Source of the DNA: Nonomuraea gerenzanensis
GTDB lineage: Bacteria; Actinomycetota; Actinomycetes; Streptosporangiales; Streptosporangiaceae
Assembly: GCF_020215645.1 (NCBI RefSeq)
Contig: NZ_CP084058.1
Coordinates: forward strand, 2,294,001-2,358,000
Length of the DNA: 64,000 nt
Direction: 5' to 3'
Position numbers and translations under genes: made by a program. Positions 7,311-15,454 of this stretch are shown here, piece after piece; position 1 is the first letter of the stretch; each line of letters begins with the position of its first letter. The notes under the pieces are model-generated. The model saw nothing but the letters and a program-made list of their open reading frames with translations. It had not been told where the DNA came from and ran no database searches.

Positions 7311-9374
7311 GGTGAGCGCCCCGCTCAGCGCGGCACCGATCGGCTCAGCCACCTCGGGGTGGGCCAGGTACTCCTCGATGTCGTGCGCCCTGGTCGCCGG
7401 GTTGGCGACGGCGACCTCGTCGGGAGCGCCGGTCCAGTGGTCGCCCAGCGGGCACCCGATGGCGACCGGGTCGATGGGGCACCAGGCGTTGACCCAGCGC
7501 GCCACCCGGTCCGGGCGGCGCGGCTCGCCGATGAGCAGGCGCCGGTGCACGCTGTCGAGCCCGAGCGGGCTCCCGGCGGTGACGAGCAACTCGACCTCCA
7601 CCGCCGGGTCGAGCCGGGTGAGCAGGTCCAGGGCCACCACCGTGCCGAGGCTGTGGGTCACCAGCACCAGCCGGCCGGAGCGGGGCAGGTCCCGCAGCAC
7701 GCAGTCCAGCACGGCCTCGCGGACGCGCGGGTCGTCGAGGTAGGCGGCCACGTCGCCGAAGATCGCGGCGATGAGCAGGCGGTCCAGGTCGGTGGTGTCG
7801 GCCAGCCAGCTCAGCCCGCGGTGCACGGTGTCGGCCAGCCCCTCCCTGCTGTCGGGCCGGGCTCCTGGCATGCCGGCCCGGCCGGCCGCCTCGACGATCA
7901 GCTGCTCGTACAGCCGCCGGGTGGAGTCGGGGGTGGGCGCCATCGCCTCGGCGGGGTCGCCTGGCGGGGCGAGGGACAGGGCCTCCAGCGGGCGCATGGC
8001 GTGCAGCAGGTGCTTGGCGTAGTAGGGGAAGCAGACGTCGGCCGGTGCGATCGGGTCCAGCCCGGCCCTGGTGAGCCCGCCGTTCAGCCCCGCGGTCCAG
8101 TAACGGCGCAACCGCTCGGGCTCGGCCTTCTCCTGACTGCGGCCGTGCAGGAAGATCACGTGCCTGGACCCGCCGAAGGCGCCGGGGGCGGCGGGCAGGC
8201 CGGCGTGGGGAGGCGCGCTCCGCGCCCCCGTCTCGATGACCGGCCCGTCCACCGGAGCGGCGGGCGGCGGCACCGTGATGGCCGCTCGCTGGGCGGCTGG
8301 CGGCGGCACTGTGGTGGCCGCGTGCGGGGTGGCGGCGTCCGCGAGGCCCGACTCCGGGCCCATCTCCGCCAGGTAGGCCCGCCGGGCCTCGTCGAGGGGC
8401 AGGGCGGCCAGGTGCTTGAGGATGACGCTGATCCGCACGCCCTCGTTGGAGACCCAGTCCACGGCGTCGTCGCCGTCGCCCTCCCGCCACGGCTGACCGT
8501 CGCGGCGCAGGATCCGGCCCTGGTCGTCCGTCCTGGGCACGCCGCTGTGGTGCAGCGCGGTGACCTCCCACTGGTCGTTGAAGACGGGGGAGCCGGAGCT
8601 GCCGGGCTCGGTGTCGGTCTGGTACTGCAGGAAGTCGTCCAGCCGGGCCTCCAGCCGGTTCTCGCGGATGGAGATCTCCTTCAACCGGCCGCTGGGATGG
8701 CCGATGATGTTGACCGGCTCGCCGATGACCAGCTTGCCCGTCTGGACGCTGAGCCGGTTCCAGCCGAACGTCTCCCCGGCCGGGCGGCCGTCGGCGTCGG
8801 GGCCGACGAGCACGAGCGCGAAGTCGAGCGCGGCGTCGGCCACGAAGAACGTGCCGGGGGCCAGGACGAACCGCCGGGAGACCTCGGGGGTGTTGTCCAC
8901 GCTGACCTGGGCGTCGAACTCCACGACCACCGAGCCGGCCGCCGCGGCGTCGGGCAGCACGTGATGGTTGGTGAGCAGCAGCCTGGGCGAGACCAGGAAT
9001 CCGGTGCCGATCGGCAGCTCACGGCCGTTCTCGGCGACGGAGATGCGGGCCACCGTGCGGGCGGCCCGTGTCCCGCGCGGCAGGAAGCTCCACGACTGCA
9101 GGTCCTTGGCCACGCCGAGGACCCGCTCGTACAGCTGGGGCTGGTCGAGGGCGTCGGCCCTGGTGGCCTCCAGCGCCGCCTCCACCGGGAGGCCGTTGCG
9201 CTGGATGAGGCGGGCGGTACGGGCGGCCAGCATCTCCGGGGAGTCGGGGAACGCCTCGCCCCGCTCGTGCCTGCGGCAGGCCTCGTCGCGCTCGGAGCCG
9301 CTCCAGCGGTACCGCTCGGCGGCGGCCCTGGTCTGCCGCACCCTGCTTGCGCTGACTTCCGTTGAAATTTCCAT
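7305..9374 (-). CDS. Trypsin-like (V8-type) serine protease fused to an alpha/beta hydrolase
   Basis: A 689-residue protein. Residues 1-100 are a charged helical head that may be an adaptor domain. Residues about 105-320 are a trypsin-like protease: GTGFLVSPRLLLTNHHV (His138), LDFALVLVG (Asp184) and EPGSSGSPVF (Ser260). A Pro/Ala linker (340-400) leads to an alpha/beta hydrolase: VIFLHGRS oxyanion region (about 406-413), nucleophile Ser575 in VTHSLGTVV, Asp635 in PIDPVAIG and His664 in RAHD. All catalytic residues of both enzymes look present. No signal peptide, so it is likely cytosolic. Intracellular proteases of this type occur in NTPase-linked conflict systems, and a NACHT gene lies 1.8 kb away on the opposite strand. 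The substrate is unknown. It is divergent from the peptide/YcaO pair. Confidence 0.85.
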   Translation of the reverse strand: MEISTEVSASRVRQTRAAAERYRWSGSERDEACRRHERGEAFPDSPEMLAARTARLIQRNGLPVEAALEATRADALDQPQLYERVLGVAKDLQSWSFLPRGTRAARTVARISVAENGRELPIGTGFLVSPRLLLTNHHVLPDAAAAGSVVVEFDAQVSVDNTPEVSRRFVLAPGTFFVADAALDFALVLVGPDADGRPAGETFGWNRLSVQTGKLVIGEPVNIIGHPSGRLKEISIRENRLEARLDDFLQYQTDTEPGSSGSPVFNDQWEVTALHHSGVPRTDDQGRILRRDGQPWREGDGDDAVDWVSNEGVRISVILKHLAALPLDEARRAYLAEMGPESGLADAATPHAATTVPPPAAQRAAITVPPPAAPVDGPVIETGARSAPPHAGLPAAPGAFGGSRHVIFLHGRSQEKAEPERLRRYWTAGLNGGLTRAGLDPIAPADVCFPYYAKHLLHAMRPLEALSLAPPGDPAEAMAPTPDSTRRLYEQLIVEAAGRAGMPGARPDSREGLADTVHRGLSWLADTTDLDRLLIAAIFGDVAAYLDDPRVREAVLDCVLRDLPRSGRLVLVTHSLGTVVALDLLTRLDPAVEVELLVTAGSPLGLDSVHRRLLIGEPRRPDRVARWVNAWCPIDPVAIGCPLGDHWTGAPDEVAVANPATRAHDIEEYLAHPEVAEPIGAALSGALTS

Positions 9375-9595
9375 GATGGTGCGCCGCCCCCCGATAAAGC
9401 AGGCATCTCCTCTCGAATGTGTGCGTCGGTTGGCGGGGCCGTCCAGGTGCGGGGTGGGTAATTGACCGCTTTTTTGCGCATATTTCGGCGTTCACTGGCC
9501 GTCATGGAAAATGTCATTGAGATGGCTTATTTCGGCTTTTCTGGTTTTTCGGTGGGGGGTGGCTACCGTGAGAGACGAGGAGAGAGGGGAGCCTC
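9375..9595. promoter_or_regulatory. Divergent intergenic region
   Basis: 221 bp between the protease-hydrolase gene (leftward) and the peptide/YcaO pair (rightward). The stretch 9460-9560 is clearly richer in A and T than its surroundings, with several T-runs, as expected of a promoter or foreign DNA. No convincing -35/-10 pair or palindrome could be fixed by eye. Confidence 0.4.
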
Positions 9596-9712
9596 ATGGG
9601 TAACGTGGTCGACTACGTCTCCGTCGCGTCCCTGGACCGGTGGAGCCAGCACCTCACCGAGGCCGAGCTGGCCCGGCTGGAGGAGCTGACGGCCGGGGAT
9701 GGCGAGGAGTAG
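9596..9712 (+). CDS. Small 38-residue peptide, candidate YcaO substrate
   Basis: A 38-codon ORF that starts at ATG 9596 behind a strong ribosome site (GAGAGGGGAG, 5 bp before) and ends at TAG 9710-9712, overlapping the YcaO start (ATG 9699) by 14 bp. The N-terminal half (MGNVVDYVSVASLDRW) holds Ser9 and Ser12 and is hydrophobic. The C-terminal half (TEAELARLEELTAGDGEE) is acidic and probably helical, looking more like a recognition segment. It contains no cysteine. Overlap with a YcaO gene is typical of RiPP precursors, since YcaO enzymes cyclise Cys/Ser/Thr or modify backbone amides. The order of leader and core would be unusual. Alternatively it is a small partner or a translational-coupling leader peptide. 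Confidence 0.6.
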   Translation: MGNVVDYVSVASLDRWSQHLTEAELARLEELTAGDGEE

Positions 9713-11084
9713 CGCCGTCCGTCCCGCTCGCTGCCCGGTGGAGCGGGAGGTGCCGCTCACCGAGGCCGGCCGGCGCTCGGTGGCGGCACTGGCCGCGCTG
9801 GGCCTGCGGGCACAGCTCGTCGACCTGGGCGGGGGTCGTGATCCGGCCGCCTGGTGGTGCGGGCTGCTGCCCCAACCAGGCCCGGCGCCGGCCGCGTCCG
9901 GGATCGCCGACGGGTCGGCCTGGACGCCGGCCGCGTGCGGGCTTACCGACCGGGCGGCCTCCGCTCCAGTCGCGTGCGGGATGGGCAAGGGTGCGCGGGA
10001 CGAGGCCAGGCTGGGCGCGCTCTTCGAGGCCATCGAGCACCACCTGACGGGACCCGCCGGATTCGACCCGGACGAGGTGGAGCCCGCCGTCCCCGCCGCG
10101 CTCGCCACGGGCCCGCTCCGCGCGGAGGCCTGCGCGCCGCTGCTGACGACCATGCCGGGACGGCGGATGGCCTGCCGGCGCTACCACGCCCTCCTGGGCG
10201 CGGACGACGCGCTCGTTCCGCTGTTCCTGTCCGCGCCCTGGTACCTCGAAGCCGGGGCAGCGCCACTGCGCGAGCGCGCCGGCGACGACAGCGACTACAC
10301 CGACCTCATGCGCTACAGCTGCAACAGCGGCTCGGCCGTCGGCCTCACCACCGCCGAGGCGGTGCTGCACGCCCTCAACGAGGCGATCGAGCGCGACGCC
10401 CTGTCCCTGCTGCTGGTCAGGGCCTTCCTCTGCGGGCACCGCTGCAGGCCCGCGATCGTCGACCCGGAAACTCTGCCGCCTGACGCCGCCCGGGCGTACG
10501 CGGTGGCGGCGGAGCTGACCGAATCCCCGGTGCACCTGCTGGACATCACCAGCGATCTCGGGGTGCCGACCATGCTCGCGTACACGGCGCCCACCCCCCA
10601 CCACCCGCACCGGCGCGGCACCGGCACCTCCCTCAGCCCGGCCCACGCCGCCTGGCGCGCCCTCACCGAGCTCGTCCAGACCACCCTGGGCGAGGAGCTG
10701 GGAGGCGCCCGCGGCGATCCCGCCGCCCTGGACGCGCACCCCGCACTGGCCGCCTGCGGGCGGTTCGAGCTCACCGCGGCCCTGCGCCGGGCCCGTGTGG
10801 TGCCCTTTCCCGGCGCCGGGCCGGTGCTGGGGCCGCCCGGCGCGCAACTGCGGGCGGTGGCCGCGAGGCTGGCGGTGCGGGGGTTCAGGGTGTACGTCCG
10901 GGCGCCGCGGGCACTGCCGGGGGGTGTGGTCGCCGTGCATGTGATGGTGCCGGGCCTGGAGCGCTTCATGCTCGTCACGGACGGCAACCTCGTCGTCCCG
11001 GGGCCCAGGGGACGGGAGGCGGCTTTTCAGTCGCGCGGCGGGGTTTCCGGATCGCTGCCACGAGATTGGCATTCCGCTGGATGA
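9699..11084 (+). CDS. YcaO-family ATP-dependent peptide-modifying enzyme
   Basis: A 461-residue YcaO protein. Three motifs are visible: GMGKGARDEARLGALFEAIE (residues 94-113, nucleotide binding with Glu110/Glu113), CNSGSAVGLTTAEAVLHALN then EAIERDA (208-234), and GTSLSPAHAAWRALTELVQ (309-327). YcaO proteins use ATP to phosphorylate peptide backbone amides, giving azolines, thioamides or amidines in RiPPs, or act on ribosomal protein S12. No proline-rich PxPxP tail is present. No TfuA, ThiF-like E1 or separate RiPP-recognition protein is visible nearby, so it may act alone or with a partner elsewhere. Its start is inside the 38-residue peptide gene, indicating translational coupling. A 39-bp triplication precedes the first motif. 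Confidence 0.85.
   Translation: MARSSAVRPARCPVEREVPLTEAGRRSVAALAALGLRAQLVDLGGGRDPAAWWCGLLPQPGPAPAASGIADGSAWTPAACGLTDRAASAPVACGMGKGARDEARLGALFEAIEHHLTGPAGFDPDEVEPAVPAALATGPLRAEACAPLLTTMPGRRMACRRYHALLGADDALVPLFLSAPWYLEAGAAPLRERAGDDSDYTDLMRYSCNSGSAVGLTTAEAVLHALNEAIERDALSLLLVRAFLCGHRCRPAIVDPETLPPDAARAYAVAAELTESPVHLLDITSDLGVPTMLAYTAPTPHHPHRRGTGTSLSPAHAAWRALTELVQTTLGEELGGARGDPAALDAHPALAACGRFELTAALRRARVVPFPGAGPVLGPPGAQLRAVAARLAVRGFRVYVRAPRALPGGVVAVHVMVPGLERFMLVTDGNLVVPGPRGREAAFQSRGGVSGSLPRDWHSAG
9888..10004 (+). repeat. 39-bp tandem triplication inside the YcaO gene
   Basis: Three imperfect 39-bp units start at 9888, 9927 and 9966. Each opens with a variant of CCGGCCGCGTGCGGG and encodes 13 residues. 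The third unit carries the real GMGKG nucleotide-binding motif, while the first two (opening ASGIADG and ACGLTDR) are degenerate copies, so the triplication lengthens the segment just before the active-site motif. Confidence 0.75.
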
Positions 11085-11145
11085 CCCGGCCCTGTTTTGC
11101 CACCGGCGTGCATTTGTGAACCCCCTTTCTGGACGCCATTTCTCT

Positions 11146-11158
11146 CATAATGGATATA
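11146..11158 (+). promoter_or_regulatory. Possible -10 element for a leaderless NACHT transcript
   Basis: CATAAT at 11146-11151 sits 6 bp before the ATG at 11158, the spacing expected if transcription starts at the A of the start codon. No ribosome site is visible before this ATG, and leaderless mRNAs are common in actinobacteria. No good -35 was found. Confidence 0.3.
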
Positions 11159-13299
11159 TGTCTGGGCAATATGTGCAGCAGAAGTCGAGAGCCGTGGGGG
11201 CGCTCGTCGGGGGCGTCCTGCTCCTGATCGTGGCTGTGGGGCTCTTCCTCCTGTCACGACAGCTGTCCGGTCGGCAGGCGGGGGCGGTGGGGTTCTCCCA
11301 GATCGTGGCGATGGTCACCAGCGTGATCTCGCTGGGCACCGGCTCGATGCAGCTTCTGTCCTGGTGGCGCGGCTTCCGCGCGCCCGCGCGCGCTCCCACC
11401 TCCGCCGACATCGACACCGCCAAGGACATCCTCGCCGGGCTGGTGACCGAGCAGTGGCGGGAGGAGACGGTTTTGCGCTCGCTGGGCGATCCGGAGCCCA
11501 TGCCGCTGCCCTGGCGATCGACCGAGCGGCGTGAGCTGGTGGACCGCCCCGGCGTCATCGCCAGGGGCGCCGTCGCCTTCCCCGGACTGCCGATGCACAT
11601 CAAGGACATGGCGAGCAGGTTCCGGGCCCTGCCCTGCGGACGGCTGGTCATCCTGGGCGGGCCGGGAACCGGGAAGACGACCCTGGCCGTGCAACTGCTC
11701 CTGGAGCTGCTCCGCACGCGGGAGCCCGGCGAGCGCGTCCCGGTCCTGGTGTCGGCCGCCCGCTGGGACGAGCGGGTGCATCCGCGGTTGCAGGACTGGC
11801 TGGCCTCGTTCCTGGCGATGGACTATCCCGCACTGCGCGCGGAGGCGCTGGGCCCCGGCATCCCCGAGGCGCTGGCCGCCCGCGGTGAGCTGCTGCCCGT
11901 CATCGACGGGCTGGACGAGCTGCCCGAGCACGCCCGTACCGACATGCTGCGCGCGCTGAACCGCTCGATGTGCGAGAACGACCAGCTCATCCTCACCTGC
12001 CGCACGGACCAGTTCGCCGAGTCGGTGGACGAGCTGGGTGACGTCCTCAGGGCGGCCGCGGTCATCGAGCCGCAGCCCATGGACCCCGGCGCCGCGGCCG
12101 ACTACCTGGAGGCCTGCCTGCCCTCGATCCCGCGCCCGGCCTGGTCACAGGTGCTGCAGTCGCTGCGCACGGGTGCCGCCCCCGCCCTGGCCCAGGTGAC
12201 CTCGACGTCCCTGGGGCTGTGGCTGGTCCGCGTGACCTACATCGCCACCCGCGCCGATCCGGCGCCGTTGCTGGAGTACGGCCGAGGCAGCGCCGCCGAC
12301 CTGCGCGACCACCTGTGCGACGAGCTCATCCCCGCCCTGGTGAGCACGCGCCCACCGGCCGACGGCCCCGCCCAGCCCTTCCGCCCGCAGCACGCGTGGA
12401 CACCGGAGCAGGTGGACCGCTGGCTGACGTACCTGTGCCGCGAGCTGTCGGTCAGCGAGGTGGACACGCGGGACCTGGCGTGGTGGCACCTGGCCCGGCA
12501 CACCCCCAACTGGTCGGCGCGATGGTGGAGCGGCATCGCGGTCGGGGCCGTCGCGTGCCTGGTCTTCGTCCTCGTGGGCGGCTCCCCGCCGGTCGGCGCC
12601 GGGGTCGGCGTGCTGGCCATGCTCCTGATGGTGCTCATGACCGGTTCCTGGTTCAGGGAGACGCCCGGCCACGCGGACTTCCACCTGCGCGGCAAGCTGT
12701 CCGATCTGGCACGTGTGCTGCCCGCGGGGCTGTGCGTCGGCGTCCTGGGCGCGGTGATCGGGTGGCTGACGGGCAGCCTGCTCAAGGACGAGGAGGCCGG
12801 CATGGTGGCCGCCGAGCAGGTCGGCCTGCTGTCGGGCATCGGGTTCGTCGTCGTGCTCAGCCTGATCCAGTGGGTCGAGCGCCCGGCCACCGACGCCACC
12901 GCCAGATCTCCGCGCTCGACCTGGCAGGCGGACCGCAACCTGACGGTGATGAGGATCGTCAGCGGGCTCGCGGTCGGGGTCATCGGCGGCTTCATCGTCT
13001 GGAGGGGCCAGCTGAACCTCATCGAGGGCATCGGGGTCGGGCTGGTGGGCCTGCTGTTCGGGCTCCTGCTGGGCAGCCACCACGCCTGGCTGGCCTACAA
13101 CCTCACCGTCCCCCGCCTGGCCACCAGGGGCAGCCTGCCGCTGCGCGCGATGGACTTCCTGGACGACGCCCACCGCCTCGGCCTGCTGCGCACCGAGGGT
13201 CCGTACTACCAGTTCAGGCACGTCGAGCTGCAGCAGCACCTGGCCCGCGAGCTGGCGGCGAAGAAGGACAGGCGCCGGGAGCCCGTACCCCTTCCCTGA
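11158..13299 (+). CDS. Membrane-anchored NACHT NTPase (STAND family)
   Basis: A 713-residue protein. Two N-terminal hydrophobic segments (about 13-33 and 45-68) are followed by a NACHT module: Walker A GGPGTGKT (167-174), Walker B VIDGLDEL (248-255) and the sensor region LILTCRTDQF. After a helical region (about 300-470) comes a C-terminal block of several membrane segments (about 490-655), and the protein ends in a short charged tail. No LRR, WD40 or TPR repeats follow the NTPase. NACHT NTPases are signal-driven switches used in bacterial conflict and anti-phage systems. The start is set at ATG 11158; an in-frame GTG at 11116 adds 14 residues but has no better ribosome site. It lies between ycaO and a subtilase gene on the same strand. 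Confidence 0.85.
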   Translation: MSGQYVQQKSRAVGALVGGVLLLIVAVGLFLLSRQLSGRQAGAVGFSQIVAMVTSVISLGTGSMQLLSWWRGFRAPARAPTSADIDTAKDILAGLVTEQWREETVLRSLGDPEPMPLPWRSTERRELVDRPGVIARGAVAFPGLPMHIKDMASRFRALPCGRLVILGGPGTGKTTLAVQLLLELLRTREPGERVPVLVSAARWDERVHPRLQDWLASFLAMDYPALRAEALGPGIPEALAARGELLPVIDGLDELPEHARTDMLRALNRSMCENDQLILTCRTDQFAESVDELGDVLRAAAVIEPQPMDPGAAADYLEACLPSIPRPAWSQVLQSLRTGAAPALAQVTSTSLGLWLVRVTYIATRADPAPLLEYGRGSAADLRDHLCDELIPALVSTRPPADGPAQPFRPQHAWTPEQVDRWLTYLCRELSVSEVDTRDLAWWHLARHTPNWSARWWSGIAVGAVACLVFVLVGGSPPVGAGVGVLAMLLMVLMTGSWFRETPGHADFHLRGKLSDLARVLPAGLCVGVLGAVIGWLTGSLLKDEEAGMVAAEQVGLLSGIGFVVVLSLIQWVERPATDATARSPRSTWQADRNLTVMRIVSGLAVGVIGGFIVWRGQLNLIEGIGVGLVGLLFGLLLGSHHAWLAYNLTVPRLATRGSLPLRAMDFLDDAHRLGLLRTEGPYYQFRHVELQQHLARELAAKKDRRREPVPLP

Positions 13300-13411
13300 T
13301 CCAGAGGGGCGCGCCCCGTTTGGGCGGCATTTCAGCATGGCTTGGCAAGCAGCGGAACCGGCCGGGGGCAGTGTTCCGTGGGGAAACGGCGTCGAGCGGG
13401 AGTGAAGGGCC

Positions 13412-14629
13412 ATGGGGGAGAGATACAGCGTGCTGCGCGACCTGAGCGGCGTGCGCACGGCGAGTCCACTGGAGTCGGCGCGGCCGGGCGGCCCGGTGCC
13501 GCCGCAGGTGTCCGGCGCGGGCAGCGAGCCGCACGTGGAGGTGGTCGAGCTCGGCAAGCACGAGCTGCGCGCGGTGTCGCGCGACCCGGAGGTGCGGGCG
13601 GTGGCGCCGGTGATGCCGACCACGCTCATCCAGCCGGTCGAGGACGCGGCCGACGGGCGGGCGGAGGCCGAGGCGGCCGCCGCCGCGGCCACGTGGGGCG
13701 TCAAGGCCGTGGGCGCCGACGTCACGACGCGGACGGGCGCCGACACGATCGTGGCCGTCCTGGACACCGGCATCGACGCGGGCCATCCGGCCTTCACCGG
13801 GGTGACGCTCCTCCAGGAGGACTTCAGCGGTTCGGGCGTGGGCGACAAGCAGGGCCACGGCACCCACTGCGCCGGTACGATCTTCGGCCGGGCGGTCGAG
13901 GGCACGCGGATCGGCGTCGCCCCCGGCGTGAGCAGGGCGCTGATCGGCAAGGTGCTGGCCGACGACGGCAGCGGCGACACCGAAGGGCTGCTGCGCGGCA
14001 TGGAGTGGGCGCTGAACCAGGGCGCCCAGGTGATCTCGATGTCCCTGGGGTTCGACTTCCCCGGCATGGTGCAGCGGCTGGTGGACATGGGGCGGCAGCC
14101 GAGGTTCGCCACGTCGCTCGCCCTGGAGGCGTACCGGGCGAACCTGCGGCTCTTCGACGCGCTCATGCGGATGGTGGCCGCCCGGGGGGCGGTCGGGCCC
14201 GGCACCGTCGTCGTGGCGGCGGCGGGGAACGAGAGCGAGCGCCAGAGCGGGCCCGACGCCGAGATCGCCGTGTCGCTGCCGGCCGCCGCGGAGGGGGTCA
14301 TCGCGGTCGGCGCGCTGGCGCAGTCGCCCACGGGCAACGGCCTGGTCGTCGCGCCGTTCTCCAACACCTTCCCGCAGGTCAGCGCGCCGGGGGTGGGTGT
14401 GGTCTCCGCGCGCAGCGGGGGCGGGCTGCGCTCACTGAGCGGCACGAGCATGGCCACGCCGCACGTCGCGGGCGTGGCGGCGCTGTGGTGGGAGGACGTG
14501 CTGAAGTCGCCCGTGCCGGCGGCCGCGTCCACGGTCACCGCGCGCCTGCTCGCCGGCGCCGTCGTCAGCCCGCTGGCCTCCGGCGTGGACGTGGCCGACA
14601 GGGGCGTGGGTCTGGTGCGGGCCCCGTAG
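13412..14629 (+). CDS. Subtilisin-like serine protease (S8), apparently intracellular
   Basis: A 405-residue S8 peptidase with a full triad: Asp118 in VLDTGID, His149 in GHGTHCAG and Ser346 in GTSMATPHVAG; the oxyanion Asn lies in VAAAGNES. Residues about 40-75 (VEVVELGKHELRAVSRDPEV, VRAVAPVMPT) look like a shortened inhibitor-I9-type propeptide. There is no signal peptide or membrane anchor, unlike most secreted subtilases, so cytosolic action or activation by a partner is likely. ATG 13412 follows a GTGAAGGG ribosome site. It follows the NACHT gene by 112 bp on the same strand, and a protease next to a STAND NTPase is a common conflict-system layout. A 41-bp duplication spans its stop codon. 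Confidence 0.85.
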   Translation: MGERYSVLRDLSGVRTASPLESARPGGPVPPQVSGAGSEPHVEVVELGKHELRAVSRDPEVRAVAPVMPTTLIQPVEDAADGRAEAEAAAAAATWGVKAVGADVTTRTGADTIVAVLDTGIDAGHPAFTGVTLLQEDFSGSGVGDKQGHGTHCAGTIFGRAVEGTRIGVAPGVSRALIGKVLADDGSGDTEGLLRGMEWALNQGAQVISMSLGFDFPGMVQRLVDMGRQPRFATSLALEAYRANLRLFDALMRMVAARGAVGPGTVVVAAAGNESERQSGPDAEIAVSLPAAAEGVIAVGALAQSPTGNGLVVAPFSNTFPQVSAPGVGVVSARSGGGLRSLSGTSMATPHVAGVAALWWEDVLKSPVPAAASTVTARLLAGAVVSPLASGVDVADRGVGLVRAP

Positions 14630-14694
14630 CCGGTGGGATCCGGGACGCCGCTCAGGTGCGGACCCCGTAGCCGGTGGGATCCGGGACGCCGCTC
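14614..14694 (+). repeat. 41-bp tandem duplication across the subtilase stop codon
   Basis: A 40-bp unit at 14614-14653 recurs at 14655-14694 with a single mismatch (offset 41 bp). The first copy contains the last codons and TAG stop of the subtilase; the second copy repeats the same stop region downstream. This points to a recent slippage or duplication event. Confidence 0.9.
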
Positions 14695-14765
14695 GCCGAG
14701 CTGGGGGAGGGGCTGGGGTCAACTCTCTGGCACAAAGGCGCAAAGCGCCATATAACCTCTCCCAC

Positions 14766-15446
14766 ATGACCGGATCCCTCCTCGAGGTGATCGCGCTCAA
14801 CGTGCGCGACGCCGTGGCCGCCGAACAGGGCGGAGCCGACCGACTTGAGGTCGTGGCCGACATGGCGGCCGACGGGCTGACCCCCGCACCGGAGACGGTC
14901 GCCGCGATCGCCGCCGAGTGCCCCCTGCCCCAGATGGTGATGCTGCGCTGCGACGCCGACTTCGCCGCGGACCCCGACGTCGTCGAGCGGCTCAGCCGCG
15001 ACGCCAAGGCGCTGAAGCAGGCCGGGGCGGCCGGGTTCGTGTTCGGGTTCCTCGACGGTGCGGGAGCCGTCGACCTGACCGCCACCGAGGCGCTCATCCA
15101 CGCGGTCTCGCCGCTGCCGTGGACGTTCCACCGCGCCGTCGACCACGCCGCCGACGTGCAGGCCGCCTGGCGGGCCGTGCGGCTGCTGCCGAACCTGGCC
15201 ACCGTGCTCACCTCCGGCGCGCCCACGGGCGTCGGGGACGGCCTGCCCGTGCTGAAGGCGCGCGCCGACGCGGGCGACGGCTCGATCGTGCTGGCGGGCG
15301 GCGGCCTGCGGCCCGCGCACGTGCCCGCCCTGCTCGACTACGGCATCCGCGCCTTCCACGTCGGCTCGGCCGTGCGGGCGAGCTGGTCGGACCCGGTGGA
15401 GTGGCGCCTGGTACGCCAGTGGCGGGCCCTGGTCGAGCGCGACTGA
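14766..15446 (+). CDS. cutC: CutC-family copper homeostasis / TIM-barrel protein
   Basis: A 226-residue protein of the CutC family, a TIM barrel linked to copper tolerance but whose biochemical activity is unsettled. Family features visible are LLEVIALNVRDAVAAEQGGADRLE cut at the N-terminus, the FVFGFLD strand, WTFHRAVDHAAD in the middle, TVLTSGAPTG and the C-terminal VLAGGGLRPAHV and FHVGSAVR. Length is near the usual size. ATG 14766 is preceded by an AT-rich stretch (14745-14762) rather than a clear ribosome site. It faces the next gene convergently with only 8 bp between stops, and stands alone on its strand after the subtilase. Confidence 0.88.
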   Translation: MTGSLLEVIALNVRDAVAAEQGGADRLEVVADMAADGLTPAPETVAAIAAECPLPQMVMLRCDADFAADPDVVERLSRDAKALKQAGAAGFVFGFLDGAGAVDLTATEALIHAVSPLPWTFHRAVDHAADVQAAWRAVRLLPNLATVLTSGAPTGVGDGLPVLKARADAGDGSIVLAGGGLRPAHVPALLDYGIRAFHVGSAVRASWSDPVEWRLVRQWRALVERD

Positions 15447-15454
15447 GCCACCCC

